Origin: an uncultured Methylobacillus sp.
GTDB lineage: Bacteria; Pseudomonadota; Gammaproteobacteria; Burkholderiales; Methylophilaceae
Assembly: GCA_946478965.1 (NCBI GenBank)
Contig: CAMLDQ010000055.1
Coordinates: 1 to 13,805, forward strand
Reading direction: 5' to 3'
DNA length: 13,805 bases
How positions within the stretch are numbered: the stretch's first letter is position 1; each line of letters starts with the position of its first letter. The notes under the pieces are model-generated. The model saw nothing but the letters and a program-made list of their open reading frames with translations. It ran no database searches and was not told where the DNA came from. A program made the position numbers and the translations under genes. Positions 8,395-13,805 of the stretch are shown here, piece after piece.

Positions 8395-9033
8395 ATGAAT
8401 GCCGACACCCGACGCGAGATTTTTCGTCGCCTGGCCGTCGCCATTCCGAATCCGACCACCGAGCTTAACCATTCCAGTACCTTCGAGCTGCTGATTGCGG
8501 TGATCCTGTCGGCACAGGCGACCGACAAGGGCGTCAATATCGCCACCGCCAAGCTGTTTCCGGTGGCCAATACGCCGCAGGCCATTCTGGCGCTCGGTAT
8601 CGAAGGGCTGGAAAGCTACATCAAGACCATCGGCCTCTACCGCAGCAAGGCCAAGAACGTGATCGCTACTTGCCGCATCCTGGTCGATCAGTACGGCGGC
8701 GAGGTGCCGGATTCGCGCGAGGCGCTGGAGAGCCTGCCCGGCGTCGGGCGCAAGACCGCCAACGTGATCCTCAATACCGCGTTCGGCCACCCGACCATCG
8801 CCGTGGATACCCACATTTTCCGCCTCGGCAACCGTATCGGCCTGGCGCCGGGCAAGACGCCGCTGGAAGTGGAGCAGAAGCTGGTCAAGACCACGCCCAA
8901 GGAATACCTGCACGACGCGCACCACCTGCTGATCCTGCACGGGCGCTACGTGTGCGTGGCACGCAAGCCGAAGTGCGGCACGTGCACGATTCACGACCTG
9001 TGCGAATACAAGGCGAAAGAATACACCCTGTAG
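8395..9033 (+). CDS. nth: Endonuclease III (DNA glycosylase/AP lyase)
   Basis: Nth removes oxidised pyrimidines and cuts abasic sites in base-excision repair. The 212-residue protein keeps E. coli numbering throughout. The helix-hairpin-helix LPGVGRKTAN is at 114-123 with catalytic Lys120, the catalytic Asp138 is in AVDTH, and the 4Fe-4S loop has Cys187, Cys194, Cys197 and Cys203 (C-x6-C-x2-C-x5-C). All functional residues are intact. It follows rsxE by nine bases, the same rsxE-nth adjacency known from gammaproteobacteria, so it is probably co-transcribed with the rsx genes. The start codon has only a weak ribosome site, suggesting translational linkage to rsxE. Confidence 0.97.
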   Translation: MNADTRREIFRRLAVAIPNPTTELNHSSTFELLIAVILSAQATDKGVNIATAKLFPVANTPQAILALGIEGLESYIKTIGLYRSKAKNVIATCRILVDQYGGEVPDSREALESLPGVGRKTANVILNTAFGHPTIAVDTHIFRLGNRIGLAPGKTPLEVEQKLVKTTPKEYLHDAHHLLILHGRYVCVARKPKCGTCTIHDLCEYKAKEYTL

Positions 9034-9035
9034 CC

Positions 9036-9494
9036 ATGAGCCTGTTCAATCCCAGTCGCGACCAGGTGCGTCAGTTTTTCTTCGATGCCTGGCGCAAGTT
9101 TCGCGCAAATGAACCGTTGACCCCGCTGGAAGGCATGGCGCTGCAGGTCATGCAGGATCACCCTGAATACCATGCCGTGCTCGATGCGTCGGAACGCTAC
9201 CGCGACCAGGAGTATTTCCCCGAGATGGGCGAAACCAATCCTTTCCTGCACATGAGCCTGCACCTTTCCATCCAGGAACAGTTGTCGATCGACCAGCCGC
9301 CCGGTATCGTCGCGGCCTATCAGGTGCTGTTGGCGAAGTCCGGCGACCGCATGGCGGCCGAGCATGCATTGATGGATTGCCTGGCGGAGACGGTATGGCG
9401 CGCCCAGCGCGATCGCGCGGCCCCGGATGCCGAGGCTTATCTCGACTGCATGCGGCGCAAGGCCGGAAGCGTACCCAAAACCCCGTTTTCATGA
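9036..9494 (+). CDS. DUF1841 family protein
   Basis: This 152-residue soluble protein starts MSLFNPSRDQVRQFF and contains HPEYHAVLD and a NPFLHMSLHLSIQEQLSID segment, which I recognise as typical of the DUF1841 family of beta- and gammaproteobacteria. The segment has several histidines (HMSLHLS) that could bind metal, but no function is established that I know of. No signal peptide or membrane helix is seen. The ATG at 9036 comes two bases after the nth stop, so it belongs to the rsx-nth transcription run. Its stop is only 14 bases before the sigma factor gene. Confidence 0.85.
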   Translation: MSLFNPSRDQVRQFFFDAWRKFRANEPLTPLEGMALQVMQDHPEYHAVLDASERYRDQEYFPEMGETNPFLHMSLHLSIQEQLSIDQPPGIVAAYQVLLAKSGDRMAAEHALMDCLAETVWRAQRDRAAPDAEAYLDCMRRKAGSVPKTPFS

Positions 9495-9498
9495 TTGA

Positions 9499-9510
9499 AT
9501 AGGCGCCTAT
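9499..9510. promoter_or_regulatory. 12-bp perfect palindrome over the sigma-factor start
   Basis: ATAGGCGCCTAT is a perfect palindrome that spans the weak AGG ribosome site and the first two bases of the sigma-factor ATG (9509). It could be a small operator or an RNA element covering the start, or it may be chance in GC-rich DNA. Confidence 0.3.
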
Positions 9511-10081
9511 GGCCGCGCCTCCCCCCAATCAGCACGACTGGCTCGCCGAGCACGGCGACTACCTTTACCGTTATGCCTTGGCGCACCTGCGCGACCCGCA
9601 CCTGGCCGAGGATGCCGTGCAGGAGACCCTGCTGGCCGCTCTGCAGAGCGGCAGCTATTCCGGCAAATCGAGCCCCCGCACCTGGCTGACGGGCATCCTC
9701 AAGCACAAGATCATCGACCACTTCCGCCGCCAGCAGCGTGAAACGCCGCTGGAGTCTCCGGAAGATGTCGCGGACGAGGCTGTCGGCATGGACGATTTTT
9801 TCGAGAAGGATGGGCACTGGACGGAGCCGCCGCAGTCTTGGGGTGACCCCGGCAACCTGCTGCAGCAGGATCAGTTCCTGCTGGTTCTGCAGGAATGCAT
9901 GGAGCGATTGCCCAGCAAACTGGCCCACATTTTCATGATGCGTGAGGTGGAGGAAGCGGAGAACGACGAAATCTGTAAGGAACTGGATATTACTGCGACC
10001 AATGCTTGGGTGATGCTGTATCGCGCCCGCATGGGATTGAGAAAATGTCTTGAAATGAACTGGATAGGAGGGGGGCGCTGA
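9509..10081 (+). CDS. ECF-type RNA polymerase sigma factor
   Basis: This 190-residue protein has the two-domain layout of an ECF sigma factor. Sigma region 2 spans about 13-78, with the AEDAVQET core-binding segment (33-40) and WLTGILKHKIIDHFRR (59-74). An acidic linker follows (about 82-118). Region 4 spans about 121-183 and contains LPSKLAHIFMMREVEE followed by a helix-turn-helix for the -35 element. It would direct polymerase to a small set of promoters. It overlaps the anti-sigma gene by one base (TGATG), the usual sign of a sigma/anti-sigma pair, and sits directly upstream of the Cys-rich peptide operon, its most likely target. By analogy (from memory), Neisseria carries a comparable sigma-E/MseR pair beside DUF692 and DUF2063 genes. 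The inducing signal is not visible in sequence; copper or oxidants are the reasonable guesses. Confidence 0.88.
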   Translation: MAAPPPNQHDWLAEHGDYLYRYALAHLRDPHLAEDAVQETLLAALQSGSYSGKSSPRTWLTGILKHKIIDHFRRQQRETPLESPEDVADEAVGMDDFFEKDGHWTEPPQSWGDPGNLLQQDQFLLVLQECMERLPSKLAHIFMMREVEEAENDEICKELDITATNAWVMLYRARMGLRKCLEMNWIGGGR

Positions 10082-10371
10082 TGTTGGACTGCAAGCATGC
10101 AAGCGAACTGCTCTCCCAGGCCATGGAGAGACGATTGTCGTTGCGGCAACGCATGGCCTTGCGGTTGCATCTGCTGCTCTGCGATGCCTGTACGCAGTTC
10201 GCGCGGCAGCTGGAGTTGCTGCGCAAGGCAGTTGCGACGCTCGGGCGCAAGCTCGACAACGACGACAAGGTAACACTGCCGCTGCAGGCGCGCGAGCGTA
10301 TTGCCGCGGCGGTGGCGAATCAATCCCGGCAGTCCGGCGAGGCGGGGCAGAATCCGGAAACCAATCACTGA
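10081..10371 (+). CDS. Zinc-motif (ZAS/zf-HC2) anti-sigma factor
   Basis: This 96-residue protein carries a compact anti-sigma zinc motif: Cys4, then His30-x3-Cys34-x2-Cys37 in HLLLCDAC. It matches the HX3CX2C pattern of ZAS anti-sigma factors, which hold an ECF sigma inactive and can release it when metal or thiols are perturbed. There is no hydrophobic stretch long enough for a membrane helix after the motif, so it is predicted to be cytosolic rather than a membrane sensor. The tail from about 52 is basic, then polar. Its ATG overlaps the sigma-factor stop by one base. It is followed after 35 bases by the precursor gene, with no terminator between. Confidence 0.85.
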   Translation: MLDCKHASELLSQAMERRLSLRQRMALRLHLLLCDACTQFARQLELLRKAVATLGRKLDNDDKVTLPLQARERIAAAVANQSRQSGEAGQNPETNH

Positions 10372-10383
10372 TCGAACCTTTAT
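10356..10383 (+). promoter_or_regulatory. Candidate ECF-sigma promoter before hvfA
   Basis: GGAAAC (10356-10361, preceded by CC) resembles the GGAAC-type -35 of ECF promoters and lies within the end of the anti-sigma gene. About 16 bases downstream is CTTTAT (10378-10383), a possible -10 that does not match a strong consensus. A similar CCGGAAGC occurs at 9463-9470 before the sigma gene. The support is only this resemblance. Confidence 0.25.
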
Positions 10384-10394
10384 CCATTTCCTTT

Positions 10395-10400
10395 AAGGAG
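10395..10400 (+). promoter_or_regulatory. Strong Shine-Dalgarno of the precursor gene
   Basis: AAGGAG lies six bases before the hvfA ATG, the best ribosome site among the genes of this operon. It fixes the start at 10407 and fits a need for much more precursor peptide than maturation enzyme. Confidence 0.8.
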
Positions 10401-10406
10401 AAATAC

Positions 10407-10742
10407 ATGAACGCACAACAGAAAACCCTCGCTCTGGTCCTCGGCAGCGCCTTTGCCGCTACCGTTGCCATGGCACCGGTGGCGAATGCGGCCGAGAATC
10501 CTTTCGCCGTGAAGCCGCTGGCTTCCGGCTACATGGTGGCCGACAACCAGGACGGCGGCGAAAAGATGAAGGATGGCAAGTGCGGTACCGGCAAGTGCGG
10601 CGCCAACAAGAAAAAAATGATGGAAGAAAAGGCCAAGGAAGGTAACTGCAGCGCCGAAATGAAAGGCAAGGAAGGTAACTGCAGCGCCGACAAAAAGGAA
10701 AAAATGAAGGAAGGCACCTGCTCTTCCGAGAAAAAGTCCTGA
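10407..10742 (+). CDS. hvfA: Secreted Cys-rich RiPP precursor, HvfA/bufferin-like
   Basis: This 111-residue protein has a Sec-type signal peptide (about 1-29, cut near ANA/AENPF) and a conserved segment [15 protein letters not shown] (31-45) typical of HvfA-type precursors. A Lys-rich low-complexity core follows with five cysteines, each in a short Gly-x-Cys motif: DGKCG (56-60), TGKCG (61-65), EGNCS (78-82), EGNCS (89-93) and EGTCS (102-106). In characterised relatives, a DUF692 oxidase converts cysteines in EGKCG-type motifs to modified heterocycles that bind copper. Here three of five motifs have Asn or Thr before Cys and Ser after it, so the exact modification is uncertain. It is followed by the maturation genes hvfB and hvfC. 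It could be named bufA in bufferin nomenclature. Secretion to the periplasm is inferred from the signal peptide. Confidence 0.85.
   Translation: MNAQQKTLALVLGSAFAATVAMAPVANAAENPFAVKPLASGYMVADNQDGGEKMKDGKCGTGKCGANKKKMMEEKAKEGNCSAEMKGKEGNCSADKKEKMKEGTCSSEKKS
10635..10690 (+). repeat. In-frame duplication inside the precursor core
   Basis: A 23-base sequence at 10635-10657 recurs exactly at 10668-10690, a 33-base (11-codon) period. Each copy encodes KEGNCSA plus flanking residues. A third, diverged EGTCS copy lies further downstream. Exact DNA identity suggests a recent expansion of cysteine motifs. Confidence 0.85.
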
Positions 10743-10758
10743 TCCTTCCGAGGCGATC

Positions 10759-11625
10759 ATGGCGCAACCGCATCTTGTTCGAGGTGCCGGTCTCGGCCTG
10801 AAGCGCGAGTTCATGCCCGCGCTCCAGGCCGGAGCGGAGGAAAAATCGACCTCGGTGATCGACTTCTTCGAGGTTGCGCCAGAAAACTGGATGGGCGTCG
10901 GCGGCCGGACGGGCAAGCAGTTCGCCTGGTTTGCCGAGCGCTATCCTGTCGTAGCCCATGGACTTTCTCTGTCGCTGGGTGGGCCGGATCCGCTCAATGA
11001 GGTGTTCCTCCGGCGCATCAAGCAGTTTCTCGACCAGTACCGCATACCGCTCTATACCGAGCATCTCAGCTATTGCAGCGACGGCGGTTATCTTTACGAC
11101 CTGCTGCCGATCCCCTTTACCGAAGAAGCGGTCCACTATGTTGCCGCGCGCATCCGCCGCACCCAGGACATTCTGGAACGGCGTATCGCAGTGGAGAACG
11201 CTTCCTTTTATGTGGCATCCCCCATTGCCGAGATGGACGAGCTGACCTTTATCCGCGCTGTGCTGGAGGAGGCGGACTGCGATCTGCATCTGGACGTGAA
11301 CAACGTTTACGTCAACAGTGTGAATTTCGGCTTCGACCCGCATGCGTTCCTGCGTGGCTTGCCGGGCGAACGCATCGTCTACGGGCACACCGCCGGGCAT
11401 TATCAGGAGGCGCCCGACCTCATTATCGATACCCATGGGGAAACGGTGATTGATCCGGTGTGGGCGCTGCTGGATGAGGCTTATGCCATGTTCGGTGTCT
11501 TTCCTACGCTGCTTGAGCGCGATATCAATCTGCCGCCGGTCGCCGAGCTGATGCCCGAAGTGGCCAGGATTGCCGCCTTGCAGGCGCGCCACGCGGGCCC
11601 TTACGTGCGGGTCGCCGAGCGATGA
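10759..11625 (+). CDS. hvfB: DUF692 multinuclear iron oxidase, RiPP maturase HvfB
   Basis: This 288-residue protein is a DUF692/MNIO-family TIM-barrel enzyme that uses a cluster of iron ions and oxygen to rearrange cysteine residues in peptide precursors. The iron-ligand pattern is complete by eye: His67 in VVAHGLSLS, Glu101 and His102 in YTEHLSY, Glu146 in VENASFY, Asp179 and Asn181/182 in LDVNNVYVN, His210 and His214 in GHTAGH, Asp224 and His226 in DTHGETV, and Glu253 in [14 protein letters not shown] and [11 protein letters not shown] near the N-terminus are family hallmarks. The ATG at 10759 has a GAGG site five bases upstream and is 16 bases after the precursor stop. Its stop overlaps hvfC by four bases. 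The substrate is inferred to be the adjacent precursor. Bufferin loci call this gene bufB. Confidence 0.92.
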   Translation: MAQPHLVRGAGLGLKREFMPALQAGAEEKSTSVIDFFEVAPENWMGVGGRTGKQFAWFAERYPVVAHGLSLSLGGPDPLNEVFLRRIKQFLDQYRIPLYTEHLSYCSDGGYLYDLLPIPFTEEAVHYVAARIRRTQDILERRIAVENASFYVASPIAEMDELTFIRAVLEEADCDLHLDVNNVYVNSVNFGFDPHAFLRGLPGERIVYGHTAGHYQEAPDLIIDTHGETVIDPVWALLDEAYAMFGVFPTLLERDINLPPVAELMPEVARIAALQARHAGPYVRVAER

Positions 11626-12383
11626 GCGCTGCACTGCCCGGATTTCAGCAGTACCAGTACCACTTTACGCGGCATATACGCAATCCGGCAGAACATGTCC
11701 GCCCGCAGGGCGTATCGCTGCGTCGGATGCGCGTGTATACGGAAATCGTGTTCAACAACATGGAAGGTACGCTGGCGGCGTGCTTTCCCGTCAGTAAAAA
11801 AGTCCTGGGAACGCGCCGCTGGCTGCGACTGGTGCGCCGTTTCTTCGCGGAGCACCGTTCCGCGACGCCGCTGTTCCGGCAGATTCCGGAGGAATTCCTG
11901 CGCTGGCTGGCGGGGACCGAAGGGCCGGATATTCCACCTTATTTGCCGCAGCTGGCGCATTACGAATGGGTCGAGCTCGCCGTGGCGGTGTCCGATGCCA
12001 TGGCGCCAGCCGGCGTTGTTGCCGATGGCGATCTGTTGGAGCAGATACCCGTTCTGACGCCGGCACTCATGCTGCTCCGCTACGACTGGCCGGTACAGCG
12101 CATCTCGCCGCGAATCAAGCCGCAACAGCCGCTGGCCGAGCCGCTTTGGCTGCTGGTCTATCGCGATGCCGGAGACGAAGTGCGCTTTGTCGAACTGAAT
12201 CCGGTCAGTGCGCGCTTGCTGACGCTGCTGCAGCCCGGGCAGTTGAGCGGGCGCACAGTGCTGGAGCAGGTTGCCAGGGAACTGCAGCACCCGAATCCTG
12301 CGCAGGTGGTAGCGTTCGGTGCGGATATCCTGAGCGATTTCCGGCAGCGCGGCGCAATCATCGGCACCCATCCCTGTAAGTAA
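11622..12383 (+). CDS. hvfC: DUF2063 RiPP maturation partner HvfC
   Basis: This 253-residue soluble protein has a DUF2063 N-terminal domain (about 8-95), recognisable by [15 protein letters not shown] and [19 protein letters not shown], and a C-terminal NGO1945-like domain (about 105-250). In known MNIO systems this protein binds the DUF692 enzyme and helps recognise the precursor leader. I see no catalytic motif in it. The N-terminal domain is family-typical, with the conserved aromatic and Asn residues. The start ATG at 11622 overlaps the hvfB stop (ATGA), indicating translational coupling and a 1:1 partnership. Bufferin loci call it bufC. Confidence 0.9.
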   Translation: MSAALPGFQQYQYHFTRHIRNPAEHVRPQGVSLRRMRVYTEIVFNNMEGTLAACFPVSKKVLGTRRWLRLVRRFFAEHRSATPLFRQIPEEFLRWLAGTEGPDIPPYLPQLAHYEWVELAVAVSDAMAPAGVVADGDLLEQIPVLTPALMLLRYDWPVQRISPRIKPQQPLAEPLWLLVYRDAGDEVRFVELNPVSARLLTLLQPGQLSGRTVLEQVARELQHPNPAQVVAFGADILSDFRQRGAIIGTHPCK

Positions 12384-12451
12384 TCCGGCGATCTCCCGAC
12401 TAAAGATCGTTGCGGCATGGCGCCGCTGACGAATCTTTCAGGGAGAACAAC
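12384..12451 (+). other. Short hvfC-hvfX gap with two small inverted repeats
   Basis: CGATCT (12389-12394) pairs with AGATCG (12404-12409) over a nine-base loop, and GCGGC (12412-12416) with GCCGC (12422-12426). There is no T-run after either, so they are not terminators. They may tune expression of hvfX relative to the upstream genes, or be chance. A GGGAGA ribosome site (12441-12446) follows. Confidence 0.35.
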
Positions 12452-12970
12452 ATGCAATGGATTATCCGGTCATATCTGCACGTGACCGCCTGGCTGGACA
12501 CGCTTTCCGAAATTCTGCCGCCGCTGGTGCTCAGGCTCATCCTGGCCTGGGAGTTCGGTGAATCCGGCTATACCAAATTGACCGGCATGAACTGGTTTGC
12601 CGATCTCGCTTTCCCGTTTCCTTTCAACCTGATTCCCGCGGATATCAGCTGGCAGATTGCCACCTGGTTCGAATTGCTGGGTGCCGTGGCGCTGGTGCTC
12701 GGTCTGGCGACGCGGTTCGTGAGCGCCAGCCTGATGGTGCTGACCATCGTGGCGATTGCCAGTGTGCACTGGCCAGAGCATTGGAACATGTTTTCCGACA
12801 TCCTGCGTGGTTACCGCATCGTCGACGATAGCGGCGACGGCTATGGCAACTACAAGCTGCCGCTGATCTACCTGGTGATGTTCCTCCCACTGCTGCTGGG
12901 CGGTGCCGGCCGCCTCAGTCTCGACCGCCTCCTATGCAGGCGTGTGGGACGCGCAAGCAGTAACAAGTAA
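12452..12970 (+). CDS. hvfX: DoxX-like membrane protein HvfX
   Basis: This 172-residue protein has about four membrane segments (near 20-35, 67-86, 88-105 and 134-150) and DoxX-family features such as [19 protein letters not shown] (27-45). DoxX-like proteins accompany DUF692/DUF2063 genes in HvfA- and bufferin-type clusters and are named HvfX there; a copper-related role has been proposed, but the activity is not clear to me. I start at ATG 12452, which has GGGAGA six bases upstream and gives the expected membrane topology. An upstream TTG in frame has no ribosome site. The gene is 68 bases after hvfC and likely last in the operon. The C-terminal tail is basic, consistent with a cytoplasmic end. 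Confidence 0.85.
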   Translation: MQWIIRSYLHVTAWLDTLSEILPPLVLRLILAWEFGESGYTKLTGMNWFADLAFPFPFNLIPADISWQIATWFELLGAVALVLGLATRFVSASLMVLTIVAIASVHWPEHWNMFSDILRGYRIVDDSGDGYGNYKLPLIYLVMFLPLLLGGAGRLSLDRLLCRRVGRASSNK

Positions 12971-13113
12971 ATTGCCGTGCACGGCTCGCCAGTTCTCGCG
13001 TTTATTCCTCGCTTGAAAGCCGGCGTCCGGGTCCGGAGATAAACTCTGCAGGGCGGCCATGGCCGGGGTTGAGCGGACCGCATGGCAAACGGCCGGATCA
13101 AATTCCGGCGCGG
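12971..13113 (+). other. Non-coding stretch after hvfX, hairpin-rich
   Basis: No convincing gene lies between the hvfX stop and flhF. This first part contains the palindromes CCGTGCACGG (12975-12984) and GGCCATGGCC (13055-13064), and a 6-bp stem GCCGGA/TCCGGC (13092-13109) with a six-base loop. TTGAAA at 13013-13018 and GATAAA at 13038-13043 (spacing 19) form a poor promoter-like pair. It may be the 3' untranslated region of the hvf transcript or a small RNA ending at the following terminator; sequence alone does not decide. Confidence 0.4.
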
Positions 13114-13154
13114 CTACCGGGCATGGGTATAAGCCCTTGCCCGGTAGTGTTTTT
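13114..13154 (+). terminator. Rho-independent terminator after the hvf operon
   Basis: CTACCGGGCA (13114-13123) pairs perfectly with TGCCCGGTAG (13138-13147). An inner GGG/CCC extends the stem, and TG followed by five T (13150-13154) comes after it. It is the first convincing terminator on the plus strand after the rsx promoter, about 9.9 kb upstream. Confidence 0.85.
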
Positions 13155-13158
13155 GCAT

Positions 13159-13186
13159 TTGAATGCGGCTTTTCCCGTGGTAAACT
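13159..13186 (+). promoter_or_regulatory. Candidate promoter for flhF
   Basis: TTGAAT (13159-13164) and TAAACT (13181-13186) are 16 bases apart, and TGG directly before TAAACT gives an extended -10. It begins just after the hvf terminator. The leader to the flhF ATG would be about 95 bases. It is not a good match to flagellar sigma28 or sigma54 sites. Confidence 0.4.
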
Positions 13187-13287
13187 TGGCCGCAGAATAT
13201 GGCGGCGATCACCTCAATACATCCAGGCCTTGCAAGCGACCATTCCCCGGTAAGGCTTGAGGTCCCCCGACTTTGCAAAGGCGCATC

Positions 13288-13805
13288 ATGAACGTTCGTA
13301 AATTCATTGGCGCCAATACCCGGGAAGCCTTGCGCCAGGTGAGAGATGCGCTCGGTGCCGATGCGCTCATCCTTTCCAATCGTCGTGTCCCTGGCGGTGT
13401 CGAAATCATGGCAGTGACCGACGGCGAGGTGCGGGCGCTGACCTATGACAACCATGCACACCTGAACGAGGGCGGTCCAAAGCAGCCGTCGATCCAGCCG
13501 GAAACCATCGCAGCCATTCTGCAGCGCAGGCAGGCAAACGCGGAGCCGGCGCCACAGCCGTCGGTACGTCCGGCAGAATTCGAAACCCTGCGCAGCCCCA
13601 GTGCCGCCAGCGGTATCAATGCCTACCGTGCGGTTGTCGGCGAGGACGATACGCCTGAACCGCCGCCGGTGGAAGACAAGAGTTTGCCGTTGTTCAGCGA
13701 TCTGCCCGATGAGCCGCCATTGAACGCGGAAGCGTATGGGCATCGCGTCCCCACACTTCCACCGATGCAGGAAGCGCAAGTATCGGAGCCCTTGTTCAGC
13801 GAGAT
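13288..13805 (+). CDS. flhF: Flagellar placement GTPase FlhF, N-terminal part
   Basis: The frame from ATG 13288 is open to the window edge (172 codons plus two bases). FlhF is an SRP-family GTPase that sets the position and number of polar flagella. Residues 1-43 match the FlhF N-terminus: MNVRKFIGANTREALRQVRD, then ALGADALILSNRRVPGG and VEIMAV. The region from about 70 is Pro/Glu-rich and low in order, as is usual between this start and the NG GTPase domain, which lies beyond the window. An AAAGG ribosome site sits six bases upstream (13277-13281). FlhF usually follows flhA, but here the preceding genes are the hvf operon and a terminator, so flhF probably has its own promoter. An antisense open frame over the same DNA is a shadow. 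Confidence 0.87.
   Translation, partial: MNVRKFIGANTREALRQVRDALGADALILSNRRVPGGVEIMAVTDGEVRALTYDNHAHLNEGGPKQPSIQPETIAAILQRRQANAEPAPQPSVRPAEFETLRSPSAASGINAYRAVVGEDDTPEPPPVEDKSLPLFSDLPDEPPLNAEAYGHRVPTLPPMQEAQVSEPLFSE

Noticed and set aside
10386..10404. ATTTC/GAAAT pairing flanking the hvfA ribosome site as a possible riboswitch-like element
   Set aside because: Only five weak A/T-rich pairs with poor inner pairing; not enough for a regulatory RNA call.
10459..11634. 391-codon minus-strand frame across hvfA and hvfB
   Set aside because: It is antisense to a signal-peptide protein and a DUF692 enzyme with a complete metal-ligand set; no ribosome site or domain seen.
13181..13210. Flagellar sigma28 promoter before flhF
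   Set aside because: TAAA is present, but no GCCGATAA-like element occurs at the required spacing.
13114..13779. 221-codon minus-strand frame over the flhF start
   Set aside because: The plus strand encodes a clear FlhF N-terminus, and the minus-strand frame would run through the terminator hairpin.

Overview
The window looks like the chromosome of a GC-rich (roughly 60%) Gram-negative proteobacterium, most likely a betaproteobacterium. The evidence is the dapA-bamC-metallo-beta-lactamase run, the proteobacterial Rsx/Rnf complex followed by nth, and the start of flhF. I cannot name the genus. Coding density is high and I see no insertion sequence, tRNA, rRNA or CRISPR array.

Layout. Positions 1-78 are the Ala/Pro/Glu-rich 3' end of a plus-strand gene, closed by a symmetrical terminator (98-125) that also faces the minus-strand block. 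That block, read right to left, is dapA (lysine/DAP biosynthesis), bamC (outer-membrane assembly lipoprotein) and an MBL-fold hydrolase (3101 down to 151). A divergent intergenic region of 183 bases (3102-3284) holds a good sigma70-like promoter for the plus strand. From 3285 everything is on the plus strand: rsxA, rsxB, rsxC, rsxD, rsxG and rsxE are all joined by 1- or 4-base stop/start overlaps, then nth follows closely, then a DUF1841 gene.

The most interesting part is 9509-12970. An ECF-type sigma factor overlaps a small HX3CX2C zinc-motif anti-sigma factor. These are followed by a secreted Cys-rich peptide precursor (HvfA/bufferin type), a DUF692 multinuclear iron oxidase (HvfB), a DUF2063 partner (HvfC) and a DoxX-like membrane protein (HvfX). 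By analogy with known Hvf and bufferin loci, this is a copper-responsive or copper-binding RiPP system. HvfB/HvfC would modify cysteines in the precursor core, the precursor would be exported by its signal peptide, and the sigma/anti-sigma pair would switch the operon. The precursor is unusual in carrying five cysteine motifs of two flavours, with a near-identical internal duplication.

No terminator is visible between rsxA and the end of hvfX. The first convincing one is at 13114-13154, inside a 317-base gap that also contains extra hairpins and a candidate promoter. The window ends inside flhF (flagellar placement GTPase), open to the right edge.
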